A DNA stretch of 64,000 nt from JAAYJK01 sp964501655 (lineage in GTDB: Bacteria; Bacillota; Syntrophomonadia; Syntrophomonadales; Syntrophomonadaceae): the NCBI GenBank assembly GCA_964501655.1, contig CAZCTN010000009.1, positions 45,586 through 109,585 on the forward strand. The letters run 5' to 3'. Made by a program: the position numbers and the translations under genes. Below, piece by piece: positions 7,860 through 16,421 of the stretch; within the stretch, counting starts at the first letter, position 1, and every line of letters begins with the position of its first letter. The notes beneath the pieces are model-generated. The model was not told the origin of the DNA and searched no databases. It worked only from the letters and a program-made list of their open reading frames with translations.

Positions 7860-9938
7860 TTGGCGGGTAATACCCTGATCATTGTTGAGTCGGCAGCCAA
7901 GGCCAAGACACTGGGGAAATTCTTGGGCAAAAACTACCGGATAAAAGCTTCAGTGGGACATGTCAAAGATCTGCCCAAAAGCAAGCTGGGCATAGATATA
8001 GAAAATGATTTTGAACCCCGGTACATTACCATACGGGGTAAAGGAGACATATTAAAGGAGATCAAGGACGAGTCCCAGAAAGCGGACCGAGTGCTGCTGG
8101 CTACTGACCCGGATAGAGAGGGAGAAGCTATTGCCTGGCATCTGCAGACGGCTATGAAAATTCCGGATGGCTCCAGGTGCAGGATTGAGTTTAATGAGAT
8201 TACCAAAGAGGCAGTTAAAAATGCCATAAAGAAAGCCCGCCCCATCGACATGAATCGAGTGAATGCCCAGCAGGCTCGAAGGATACTGGACCGCCTGGTG
8301 GGCTATAATCTCAGTCCCTTACTATGGAGTAAAGTCAGGAAAGGATTGAGTGCCGGCCGGGTGCAGTCGGTGGCAGTAAGGCTTATCTGCGAACGGGAGG
8401 AAGAGATCAACGACTTCCAGCCGGTAGAGTACTGGACAATGGAAGCACTGTTGAGTGACAGCCAAAAGAACCAGTTTAATGCCAGAGCAGCAATGTATAT
8501 GAATGAACGGCTGGAGATTAGTTCGGAAGCTGAAAAAAATAAAATTGAAAAAGATATAAAACAGGCCTCCTTGAAGGTGGGCAAAATTGAAAAGAGAGAA
8601 AAGCGCAAGAGACCTAATCCTCCTTTCATTACCAGTACCTTGCAGCAGGAAGCTTCCAAAAGACTAAACTTTTACGCCAAAAGAACCATGCGCGTAGCCC
8701 AGGAATTGTATGAAGGATTATCTATCGGCAAGGAAGGAACTATAGGCCTGATAACTTATTTGAGGACCGATTCAACCAGGGTGGCTGGTGCGGCTCAGAT
8801 TGAAGCACTGGAGTTTATTGCTTCTTCCTTTGGGAAGGAATATGCTCCGGATCAGCCTAACGAATATAAGAGCAGGAAAAGTGCCCAGGATGCCCATGAG
8901 GCTATCAGGCCAACCTCCGTCTATCGAACTCCTCAGAGCATAAAAGACTATCTGACCCGGGATCAATACCGGCTTTATAAACTGATATGGGACAGGTTTC
9001 TAGCCTGCCAAATGACTCCGGCTATATTCGATACCATTGCGGTGGATATAAATGCTGGTGAGTATGTACTTAAGGCCAATTCATCCCGACTGAAGTTTCC
9101 AGGTTATAAGAAAGCATATAACGACAGCGAGGAAGAGGAGATAAAAAATCCTATACCTGATTTAGAGCAGGGACAGGTGGTAAGTCTGCAGGAATTAAAA
9201 TCCGAGCAGCATTTCACCCAGCCGCCGCCCCGTTTCACCGAGGCCAGCCTGGTCAAACTGCTGGAAGAAAAAAATGTAGGTCGTCCTAGTACCTATGCGC
9301 CTATCATTGATACCATTCTGCGCCGCAACTACGTTGAGAGGCAGAACAAAGCATTTGTGCCCACCGAATTGGGGATTATCGTTGTTGAGTTATTGAAAGA
9401 CAACTTCTCCAATGTAGTAGGGGTGGAGTTTACAGCTCAAATGGAGGAGGAACTGGACCAGGTAGCCGATGGTAAAATGAAATGGAAGCAAGTTGTGCGT
9501 GACTTTTATGAACCTTTTTCCTCCGATATAGAAAAAGCCCAGATGCTGTTGGATAAGATAGAGATTAAAGACGAAGAAGCCGGCAAGGAGTGTGCCCTAT
9601 GTGGCCGACCGCTGCTAATAAAACATGGCCGATTCGGCAAGTTCCTGGCCTGTTCAGGATTTCCGGAATGCCGGCATACTGAATCATTTAATGAAGAGGT
9701 AGGAGTTGACTGTCCATACTGCGGTGGTGCCATAATAGCTCTCAGGAGCAAGAAGGGCCGCAGGTTTTACGGATGCAGCAATTACCCGGAGTGCAATTTC
9801 AGGTCCTGGAACCAACCCACCGGAGAAAAGTGCCCGCAGTGCGGGGATGCTCTGGTGGCAAAGGCCAGTAAGGGCAACAGCCCCAAGGTGGTATGTCAAA
9901 ACCAGGGATGCGGTTATAAAAAGGATGATCTAGATTGA
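7860..9938 (+). CDS. topA: DNA topoisomerase I
   Basis: Type IA topoisomerase that relaxes negative supercoils. The 692-residue protein starts with a Toprim domain (LIIVESAAKAKTLGKFLG and TDPDREGEAIAWHL). The active-site tyrosine is Y300 in GLITYLRTDSTR. Three C-terminal four-cysteine zinc-finger units begin CALCGRPL, CPYCGGAI and CPQCGDAL. TTG 7860 is preferred as start because the in-frame GTG at 7851 falls within the ribosome binding site GGAGAGGTGA. It ends inside the start of trmFO, implying coupling. Confidence 0.97.
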   Translation: MAGNTLIIVESAAKAKTLGKFLGKNYRIKASVGHVKDLPKSKLGIDIENDFEPRYITIRGKGDILKEIKDESQKADRVLLATDPDREGEAIAWHLQTAMKIPDGSRCRIEFNEITKEAVKNAIKKARPIDMNRVNAQQARRILDRLVGYNLSPLLWSKVRKGLSAGRVQSVAVRLICEREEEINDFQPVEYWTMEALLSDSQKNQFNARAAMYMNERLEISSEAEKNKIEKDIKQASLKVGKIEKREKRKRPNPPFITSTLQQEASKRLNFYAKRTMRVAQELYEGLSIGKEGTIGLITYLRTDSTRVAGAAQIEALEFIASSFGKEYAPDQPNEYKSRKSAQDAHEAIRPTSVYRTPQSIKDYLTRDQYRLYKLIWDRFLACQMTPAIFDTIAVDINAGEYVLKANSSRLKFPGYKKAYNDSEEEEIKNPIPDLEQGQVVSLQELKSEQHFTQPPPRFTEASLVKLLEEKNVGRPSTYAPIIDTILRRNYVERQNKAFVPTELGIIVVELLKDNFSNVVGVEFTAQMEEELDQVADGKMKWKQVVRDFYEPFSSDIEKAQMLLDKIEIKDEEAGKECALCGRPLLIKHGRFGKFLACSGFPECRHTESFNEEVGVDCPYCGGAIIALRSKKGRRFYGCSNYPECNFRSWNQPTGEKCPQCGDALVAKASKGNSPKVVCQNQGCGYKKDDLD

Positions 9939-11245
9939 ATCAGGTTAGTATCATAGGGGGAGGGCTGGCCGGTAGCGAAGCCGCACATTTTCTAGCTGGC
10001 AGGGGCTGTTCGGTAAGACTCTTCGAGATGCGGCCTGCCAAGAGCACCCCGATTCATAAAACCGGGGACCTGGCCGAATTGGTTTGCAGCAACTCCCTTA
10101 AATCAGAACTGGAAGATACGGCCCAGGGTTTGCTGAAGCAGGAGATGAGAAGATTAGGGTCGTTATTGCTTGCCTGCGCCGAGCAAGCTCGAGTTCCAGC
10201 CGGTTCCGCACTGGCAGTAGACCGGCGGCTGTTTTCTTCCCTGGTGACAGAAAGAATAGAAAAAATGGGCAATATACAAATTATCCGGGAGGAAATTACC
10301 CGTATACCTGATCAAGGCACAGCGATAATTGCTACCGGACCATTGACTTCGGATACCCTGGCCGGCGAATTGCAGAAGATAACCGGAGAGGAACATCTGT
10401 ATTTCTATGATGCGATTGCCCCCAGCGTTACCCTGGAAAGTGTTGACCTGGATAAGGTGTTCAAGGCCTCCAGGTACGGCAAGGGTACAGACGATTATTA
10501 CAACTGCCCCATGGACCAGGTACAGTATGAAGGCTTTTATAAGCGCCTGGTGGAAGCCGATGCCTATGCGGGACATAGTATAGACAAGCAAATGGTTTTT
10601 GAGTCCTGCATGCCCATAGAGGCTGCTGCCTCCCGAGGGAGGGAAACCCTCAGGTACGGCCCCATGCGTCCGGTGGGACTGACAGATCCTGCCACCAGCA
10701 AACGCCCATATGCAGTAGTTCAGCTTCGGCAGGAAGATAAAGCGGGGCAGGTCTTTGGTCTGGTGGGATTTCAGACCCGGCTGAAATGGTCCGAACAGCA
10801 GGAGATATTCAAATTGATACCCGGTCTGGAAAACGCTGAATTCGTGAGATACGGGGTTATGCACCGTAATACTTTCATTAACAGTCCACAAATTCTGGAG
10901 GTCTCCCTGCAATTCAGAAATCGGCCCGGATTGCTTTTGGCCGGCCAAATCACCGGTGTTGAAGGATACATGGAATCGGCGGCTACAGGAATTATCGCCG
11001 GCATTAATGCTTGGCGGATATTGAATGGGAAACAGCCCCTGGCTCCTCCCAAGACTACCATGATAGGTGCTTTGCTTGATTTTATCAGCAATTCAGAAAG
11101 CAAAAGTTTTCAGCCGATAAATGCTAATTTCGGCATATTACCGCCTCTGGAAAGCAAAATTAAGGACAAAAAACTAAGGTACCGAAACTATGTGGGACGT
11201 TCGTTAGAGGATATAGACAAGTTTTCAGAATTGTTTCCGAAATAG
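9935..11245 (+). CDS. trmFO: tRNA (uracil-54-C5) methyltransferase, folate/FAD-dependent
   Basis: Forms ribothymidine at position 54 in the tRNA T-loop using methylenetetrahydrofolate and FAD. The 436-residue protein opens with the FAD-binding IIGGGLAGSEAAHFLAGRG and LFEMRP. Other GidA-like signatures are LVCSNSLKSE and the C-terminal GQITGVEGYMESAATG. The TTG start overlaps the topA stop by four bases. Length and wording separate it from the larger MnmG (GidA). The neighbours topA and xerC are the usual ones in Firmicutes. Confidence 0.96.
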   Translation: MNQVSIIGGGLAGSEAAHFLAGRGCSVRLFEMRPAKSTPIHKTGDLAELVCSNSLKSELEDTAQGLLKQEMRRLGSLLLACAEQARVPAGSALAVDRRLFSSLVTERIEKMGNIQIIREEITRIPDQGTAIIATGPLTSDTLAGELQKITGEEHLYFYDAIAPSVTLESVDLDKVFKASRYGKGTDDYYNCPMDQVQYEGFYKRLVEADAYAGHSIDKQMVFESCMPIEAAASRGRETLRYGPMRPVGLTDPATSKRPYAVVQLRQEDKAGQVFGLVGFQTRLKWSEQQEIFKLIPGLENAEFVRYGVMHRNTFINSPQILEVSLQFRNRPGLLLAGQITGVEGYMESAATGIIAGINAWRILNGKQPLAPPKTTMIGALLDFISNSESKSFQPINANFGILPPLESKIKDKKLRYRNYVGRSLEDIDKFSELFPK

Positions 11246-11293
11246 TTGTAAAACCCGTCCGCATATGCTAGCATTTTTGCTAGAGGACTAATA

Positions 11294-12220
11294 ATGGCGG
11301 GAGTAATAGTCGTGTTGAGCAAACATTTAAACGCTTTTTTTGATTATCTGATGATTGAAAAGAGCGCATCCAAGCTAACAATATCAGGTTACAATAAGGA
11401 TTTGCATCAATTTCTGGAATTTGCTGCCAGCAAATACCAGGTGGCCTGGGAAGAGGTGGAGAGCCGGCATCTGGATCACAGGACAGCCCGGGAGTACCTG
11501 GCTTTTTTGCAGTCTCGCGGGTTAAGCCGGGCGACTATGGCCAGAAAATTGGCTGCCTTAAGATCCTTCACCAAGTACCTGTGCCGGGAAGGTATACTTG
11601 GCAGCAACCCTATTGCCGCAGTTTCTACCCCTAAACAAGATCAGCGCTTGCCTAAATTCCTCTATCCCATGGAGGTTCAGGTGCTTATGGACGCACCGGA
11701 CGTAAGTACTCCTCTGGGCAGCAGAGATTGGGCGGTTATGGAAACCCTCTATGCTGCTGGTTTGCGGGTGAGCGAACTGGTGGGCATGAACATAGGGGAC
11801 ATGGATTTTGACGAAGGGCTGATTAAGGTAGTGGGAAAGGGAAGCAAGGAGCGGATAATACCCCTGGGAGGGAAGGCTCGGGAATCCCTGCTGCATTATT
11901 TAAAGCATCGGGAGCGGATGCTGAATCGGCAACAAAAGACATCTGAAGCGGTATTTTTAAATAAATACGCTGAAAGGTTATCGGCCCGCAGTGTAAGAAA
12001 TATCATAAACAAGTACATGCAGCAAGCCGCAATTAACCAGAAAATAAGTCCGCATACCATGAGACATTCTTTTGCTACCCATTTGTTGAATGCCGGGGCA
12101 GACCTGCGATCAGTTCAGGAACTGCTGGGGCATGTGAAATTATCTACAACCCAGATATACACTCATCTAACCCGTGAGAGCATTAAGGAGATACATAAAA
12201 ACTCATTACCCCGGAGGTGA
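11294..12220 (+). CDS. xerC: Tyrosine recombinase XerC (CodV)
   Basis: Site-specific recombinase that with a partner resolves chromosome dimers at dif. The N-terminal SAM-like DNA-binding domain spans about residues 10-95 and the catalytic domain about 115-305. All key residues are visible: R158 (AAGLRVSEL), the lysine of GKGSKERIIPL, H254 and R257 (HTMRHSFATH), H280 (LLGHVKLSTTQ) and the nucleophile Y289 (QIYTH). ATG 11294 has GAGG eight bases upstream; GTG 11312 or TTG 11315 with GGGAG upstream are alternatives that match typical XerC starts. It precedes hslVU and codY as codV does in B. subtilis. Confidence 0.93.
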   Translation: MAGVIVVLSKHLNAFFDYLMIEKSASKLTISGYNKDLHQFLEFAASKYQVAWEEVESRHLDHRTAREYLAFLQSRGLSRATMARKLAALRSFTKYLCREGILGSNPIAAVSTPKQDQRLPKFLYPMEVQVLMDAPDVSTPLGSRDWAVMETLYAAGLRVSELVGMNIGDMDFDEGLIKVVGKGSKERIIPLGGKARESLLHYLKHRERMLNRQQKTSEAVFLNKYAERLSARSVRNIINKYMQQAAINQKISPHTMRHSFATHLLNAGADLRSVQELLGHVKLSTTQIYTHLTRESIKEIHKNSLPRR

Positions 12221-12224
12221 AAAA

Positions 12225-12770
12225 TTGTTTAAAGCAACCACTATCGTCGCAGTGAGGAAAAACGGCAGGACGGCCATAGCTGGTGACGGACAGGTAACAA
12301 TGGGGCAGAATACCGTTATGAAGCATAATGCCAGCAAGATCCGCAGGCTGTACGAGGGGAAAGTTGTGGCAGGTTTTGCCGGATCAGTAGCCGATGCCTT
12401 TACCTTATACGGCAAGTTTGAAGAAAAACTGAAAGAGTATGGAGGAAATCTGACCCGGGCGGCAGTGGAACTGGCCAAGGAATGGAGATCTGATCGGGTA
12501 TTGAGGAAGCTGGAAGCCCTGCTGATTGTGGCTGATCAGGAGAAAATGTTCGTCTTATCCGGCAGCGGCGAGTTGATTGAGCCTGATGACGGGATAATAG
12601 CTATTGGCTCGGGGGGAAGTTACGCCCTGGCAGCAGCCAGAGCCCTGTACAGGTTTACCGACCTTGATTCCCGGGATATCGTTCAGGAAGCTATGAAGAT
12701 AGCATCAGAAATATGCGTTTTTACCAATGACCACATTTCGGTGGAAGAATTGGTTCAAGAACTGCAATGA
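12225..12770 (+). CDS. hslV: ATP-dependent protease peptidase subunit HslV (ClpQ)
   Basis: Proteasome-like peptidase that pairs with HslU. Start TTG at 12225 follows CCGGAGGTGA; the ORF is open further upstream inside xerC but that start has no support. The 181-residue protein begins MFKATTIVAVRKNGRTAIAG. The Thr aligned with the catalytic N-terminal threonine is T5, so a short propeptide must be removed; B. subtilis ClpQ instead uses a serine. Other signatures are GDGQVTMGQ, VAGFAGSVADAFTL and GSGGSYALAAARAL. The gene lies directly before hslU. Confidence 0.95.
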   Translation: MFKATTIVAVRKNGRTAIAGDGQVTMGQNTVMKHNASKIRRLYEGKVVAGFAGSVADAFTLYGKFEEKLKEYGGNLTRAAVELAKEWRSDRVLRKLEALLIVADQEKMFVLSGSGELIEPDDGIIAIGSGGSYALAAARALYRFTDLDSRDIVQEAMKIASEICVFTNDHISVEELVQELQ

Positions 12771-12783
12771 GGAGGTTTTATTT

Positions 12784-14184
12784 CTGCACAACCTGACCCC
12801 AAAAGAGATAGTCTTGGAATTGGATAAACATATTATCGGACAGCATGAAGCCAAAAAAGCAGTCGCTATTGCTTTACGCAACCGGTATCGAAGGAAAAAG
12901 CTGTCCAGCGAACTGCGGGAAGAAATATATCCCAAGAATATTATTATGATTGGCTCAACCGGAGTCGGTAAAACTGAGATTGCCCGCAGGCTGGCCCGGA
13001 TGGTGAAGGCGCCGTTTATCAAGGTGGAGGCCAGCAAATTTACGGAAATCGGATATGTAGGTCGAGATGTAGATTCTATGATTAGAGATTTACTCGAAAC
13101 CTCTATTCGCATGGTTAAACAAGAAAAACTCGAGGAGGTGGAGGATAAGGGCAGAGTAATAGCCGAGGAGCGGATAGTTGACTATATTCTTCCTTTGCCC
13201 CGGAAAAAGAAACGGGTTCCGAATAACCCCCTGGAATTGCTTTTGGGTCCAGGAGAAAATAGTTCGGAAGTAATAGAGGAAGATGATCCGCGGCGTAAAC
13301 AGATTTTGGAACAGAGGGAGATCCTTCAGCAAAAAATCTCCCGGTTGGAGATGGAAGAGGAAATCATTGAAGTTGAAGTAGAAGAACGCACCCCTTCCTT
13401 CATGGAGATCATTTCCGGTTCTGGGGTAGAGGAAATGGGCGTAAATCTTCAGGATATGTTCGGCAATCTGATGCCCAGGAAAAAGAAGAAACGCAAAGTC
13501 ACTGTGGGTGAAGCCCGGAAAATACTGACCGCAGAAGAGGCTCAGCAATTGATAGACATGGACGAAGTCTATCGCCTGGCCATAGAAAGAGTGGAACAGG
13601 ATGGCATTATATTTCTGGACGAGATCGACAAGATAGCTGGTAAAGAGAGCTCTTATGGACCTGATGTATCACGGGGGGGTGTGCAAAGGGATATTCTACC
13701 AATAGTGGAAGGGGCAACTGTTACGACCAAATACGGACCGGTTAAAACGGACCATATTCTATTTATTGCCGCTGGAGCATTTCACACTAGCAAGCCATGC
13801 GATTTAATTCCGGAACTGCAAGGCAGGTTTCCCATCAGAGTTGAATTGGATGGCTTGAGCGAAGAAGATCTGACCAGAATATTGAGGGAGCCTTATAATT
13901 CGTTGATCAAACAGTATTCAGCCTTGTTGTCCACCGAGGGAGTACAGGTGGAATTCACCGATGAAGCAATACAGAGCATTGCCCGCATAGCTTATTCAGT
14001 AAACTCCAAAACCGAAAATATTGGAGCCAGAAGATTGCACACGGTTATGGAAAAGGTGCTGGAAGAGCTTATGTTTACTGCTCCGGACCTGAAGGGTCAG
14101 GAGTTGATAATTGACCAAGCCTATGTTCAGGAAAAATTGGAACCCATTTTGCATGATGACGACCTGAGCAGATATATTTTGTAG
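12784..14184 (+). CDS. hslU: ATP-dependent protease ATPase subunit HslU (ClpY)
   Basis: AAA+ unfoldase that feeds HslV. The 466-residue protein has Walker A GSTGVGKT at residues 57-64, the pore motif GYVGRD, the variable I-domain (about 110-240), Walker B IIFLDEIDKIAG and the sensor/C-terminal IGARRLHTVMEK. The start appears to be CTG at 12784, giving a normal HslU N-terminus (LTPKEIVLELDKHIIGQ) with GAGGAGGT about seven bases upstream. No ATG, GTG or TTG lies in frame near that site; the next upstream candidate is inside hslV and would add 19 residues without homology. Confidence 0.95.
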   Translation: MHNLTPKEIVLELDKHIIGQHEAKKAVAIALRNRYRRKKLSSELREEIYPKNIIMIGSTGVGKTEIARRLARMVKAPFIKVEASKFTEIGYVGRDVDSMIRDLLETSIRMVKQEKLEEVEDKGRVIAEERIVDYILPLPRKKKRVPNNPLELLLGPGENSSEVIEEDDPRRKQILEQREILQQKISRLEMEEEIIEVEVEERTPSFMEIISGSGVEEMGVNLQDMFGNLMPRKKKKRKVTVGEARKILTAEEAQQLIDMDEVYRLAIERVEQDGIIFLDEIDKIAGKESSYGPDVSRGGVQRDILPIVEGATVTTKYGPVKTDHILFIAAGAFHTSKPCDLIPELQGRFPIRVELDGLSEEDLTRILREPYNSLIKQYSALLSTEGVQVEFTDEAIQSIARIAYSVNSKTENIGARRLHTVMEKVLEELMFTAPDLKGQELIIDQAYVQEKLEPILHDDDLSRYIL

Positions 14185-14196
14185 GAGGTAGTTGAA

Positions 14197-14979
14197 GTGC
14201 CAAAGTCTTTGTTAGAAAAATCCCGTTCAATAAATAAAACCCTGCAAAAGATTGGCGGCAATCCCGTTAATTTTTATGAAATAGCCGAGGTGCTGGCCGT
14301 AAACCTGGAGTGCAGTGTTTTTATAGTGGGTAGGAGAGGCCAGGTTTCAGGTTATGCTTTTCATGAGGGAGTGCCGTGTATAGGGATCGATGAATTAAAA
14401 AGCCATGTGGAAAGATTCCCGGAGAGCTTTAACCAGGAATTCACCAACATCCAGGAAACCCAGACCAATGTTACCATGGAGCCAGGACGCAAATGTCTGT
14501 TTAACTATAACTACGGTGAATGCAACTGTTCTCATAGGCTCTGGTCAATTACGCCGGTATTCGGAGGGGCCAAGCGCATAGGAACTCTTATTCTGGTAAG
14601 GGATAGGGAAAGATTTACCGATGAAGATATTGTATTGGCTGAATACGGTGCTATCGTGGTCGCCAATGAGATAATGCGCATGACTTCCGAACGTATTGAA
14701 GAACAGGCTCGCAAAAAGGCATCAGTACAAATAGCACTGGCTACCCTGTCCTATTCGGAAAAGGGAGCTATAGAACATATACTGGCTGAGCTGGATGGGA
14801 CTGAAGGTCTTCTGGTTGCCAGCAGAATAGCTGATAAGGTGGGGATAACCCGCTCGGTAATTGTAAGTGCGCTCAGAAAGTTTGAAAGCGCGGGAGTCAT
14901 CGAATCCAGATCCCTGGGAATGAAGGGTACATACATTAAAGTGCTCAATGATTATCTGTTTGAAGAATTGAGAAAATAA
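14197..14979 (+). CDS. codY: Global nutritional regulator CodY
   Basis: Transcription factor that senses branched-chain amino acids and GTP and represses nutrient-limitation genes. The 260-residue protein has an N-terminal GAF domain (about 1-155), a linker helix, and a C-terminal winged helix-turn-helix with ASRIADKVGITRSVIVSALR near residues 205-225. GTG start has AGGAGGT upstream. It follows hslU by 12 bases, as in the codV-clpQ-clpY-codY operon of B. subtilis. A strong terminator downstream separates it from the flagellar operon. Confidence 0.97.
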   Translation: MPKSLLEKSRSINKTLQKIGGNPVNFYEIAEVLAVNLECSVFIVGRRGQVSGYAFHEGVPCIGIDELKSHVERFPESFNQEFTNIQETQTNVTMEPGRKCLFNYNYGECNCSHRLWSITPVFGGAKRIGTLILVRDRERFTDEDIVLAEYGAIVVANEIMRMTSERIEEQARKKASVQIALATLSYSEKGAIEHILAELDGTEGLLVASRIADKVGITRSVIVSALRKFESAGVIESRSLGMKGTYIKVLNDYLFEELRK

Positions 14980-15011
14980 ATCGGCACTAGATAATAATCC
15001 TATATCATACT

Positions 15012-15047
15012 TAAGGCTGATCGCTGAGATCATCCTTATTTTTTTTG
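15012..15047 (+). terminator. Rho-independent terminator after codY
   Basis: A stem of AAGGCTGATC (15013-15022) with GATCATCCTT (15028-15037), nine of ten pairs and a 5-base loop, is followed by A and eight T. It closes the dprA-codY block. Confidence 0.9.
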
Positions 15048-15181
15048 CTCCCAAAGACCGACATGAGGCGGGCCTAAACTACCAAAATGTATAGGAATAT
15101 CTACCCATTTTACAATTTAAAGGAGGAATTAAAACAATTAAAGTCGAAAAGACTAAATTGTGGATAACATGGGGAAAGAAG

Positions 15182-15610
15182 GTGGATAAAATACTGGACA
15201 GGATATTGAATTCAGGAAGGGAACAATTGCTGATTAAGGCCATGGATGCGGCCAGTTTGCGCAATGATGTTATTGCCAACAACATTGCCAACGTAGACAC
15301 TCCTGATTTCAAGAAAAGTGAAGTCAGTTTCTCGGATAAGATCAGAGACGTCCTATTAAATCAAAGCATTCACATAAAATTAGAATTAACCGATAAAAGA
15401 CATTTAACTGGATCCAATAGTCCTGGTATACAGACAATTAGACCGGAGATACTGTCCTGTGATAGCAGCACTTACCGCAATGATGGAAATAATGTTGATA
15501 TTGATGTGGAAATGGCTGAACTGACCAAAAACAAAATATTTTATGATGCCATGGGGCAGAGCATAAGCAACGAGATCAAGCTGCTGCGGCTGGCTATAGA
15601 AAGAGGTTAG
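15182..15610 (+). CDS. flgB: Flagellar basal-body rod protein FlgB
   Basis: Proximal rod subunit and first gene of the fla/che operon. The core motif is VIANNIANVDTPDFKKSEVSF; the C-terminal VDIDVEMAELTKNKIFYDAM is also typical. GTG 15182 gives 142 residues, near the family length, with only GGGGAAAG upstream. TTG 15158 is also in frame. A strong ribosome binding site AAAGGAGG ends at 15126, but no standard start lies at the right distance; in-frame ATT codons at 15128 and 15137 do, so the true start is uncertain. Confidence 0.9.
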   Translation: MDKILDRILNSGREQLLIKAMDAASLRNDVIANNIANVDTPDFKKSEVSFSDKIRDVLLNQSIHIKLELTDKRHLTGSNSPGIQTIRPEILSCDSSTYRNDGNNVDIDVEMAELTKNKIFYDAMGQSISNEIKLLRLAIERG

Positions 15611-15615
15611 GTAAG

Positions 15616-16074
15616 ATGGCTTTTTTGAATTGTATAGATGTAAGTGCATCAGGTTTAACTGCTCAAAGGCTACGGATGGATACTATAGCCAGTAACATGG
15701 CCAATGCCGAAACCGTTCGAAGCGCTGATGGAACTGGTCCTTACCGCAGGCAGGTAGTGGTCTTCCAGGCTCGTGATAACGATAATTCTCTTAGCAGCTT
15801 CCGGGGTGTACTTAATAGGGAGATAGCCTCCTCCGGAGTTGGGGTTCGAGTAAAGGAAATCAGGTCACTGACTGAAGACGAAGCTCCTTTTCGTCTGGTC
15901 TATGAGCCGGGGCACCCGGACGCGGATGAGAATGGTTATGTCAAATATCCCAATGTTAACATTGTAGAAGAAATGATCAACATGATTTCATCGACCAGGG
16001 CATTCGAAGCTAATTCCAAGGTGATTGAGGCCAGCAGAAATATGGCTATGCGTGCTCTGGATATTGGCAGATAG
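15616..16074 (+). CDS. flgC: Flagellar basal-body rod protein FlgC
   Basis: Proximal rod subunit exported through the flagellar type III gate. The 152-residue protein carries the N-terminal rod motif ASGLTAQRLRMDTIASNMAN and the C-terminal VNIVEEMINMISSTRAFEAN. It starts five bases after flgB and is followed by fliE, the standard flgB-flgC-fliE order. Confidence 0.96.
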   Translation: MAFLNCIDVSASGLTAQRLRMDTIASNMANAETVRSADGTGPYRRQVVVFQARDNDNSLSSFRGVLNREIASSGVGVRVKEIRSLTEDEAPFRLVYEPGHPDADENGYVKYPNVNIVEEMINMISSTRAFEANSKVIEASRNMAMRALDIGR

Positions 16075-16086
16075 AAGGGTTGGTGA

Positions 16087-16398
16087 ATGGAGATGGGTGT
16101 ATTACACGCTGGCAGCGTAACTGCAATGAATCCCAATATCATCAATAGTCCTGACCGGAGAAGCGAAGGGACTGCAGACAAGAACTTCCTTAATTATCTT
16201 CATGAAGCACTAAACCAGGTAAACAGCTATCAGCAGGAAGCTACCCAAAGTGCTGCAAATCTGGCCATTGGTAACAACCAGTACCTGCATGACACCACTA
16301 TTGCTTACGAAAAAGCAATCCTGGCTCTGCAGCTCACGGTGGAAATCAGAAACAAGCTGGTAAGCGCTTATGAAGAGATTATGAGAATGCAGTTATAG
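16087..16398 (+). CDS. fliE: Flagellar hook-basal body complex protein FliE
   Basis: Links the MS ring to the rod. The 103-residue protein matches the family length and shows the ending TTIAYEKAILALQLTVEIRN followed by KLVSAYEEIMRMQL. ATG 16087 is used; a second ATG two codons later is possible. It sits between flgC and fliF. Confidence 0.95.
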   Translation: MEMGVLHAGSVTAMNPNIINSPDRRSEGTADKNFLNYLHEALNQVNSYQQEATQSAANLAIGNNQYLHDTTIAYEKAILALQLTVEIRNKLVSAYEEIMRMQL

Positions 16399-16421
16399 TA
16401 ATCTTGGTTGGGAGTTGAACG

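Noticed and set aside
10163..10948. Minus-strand open frame of 261 codons
   Set aside because: Shadow of trmFO; no coding features.
15075..15101. Sigma-D promoter before flgB (CTAAA then AGGAATAT)
   Set aside because: Spacing is 14 rather than 15 and only half of the -10 matches, so it is not reported as a feature.
15100..15130. CodY box upstream of flgB
   Set aside because: The AT-rich stretch does not fit AATTTTCNGAAAATT within a reasonable number of mismatches.
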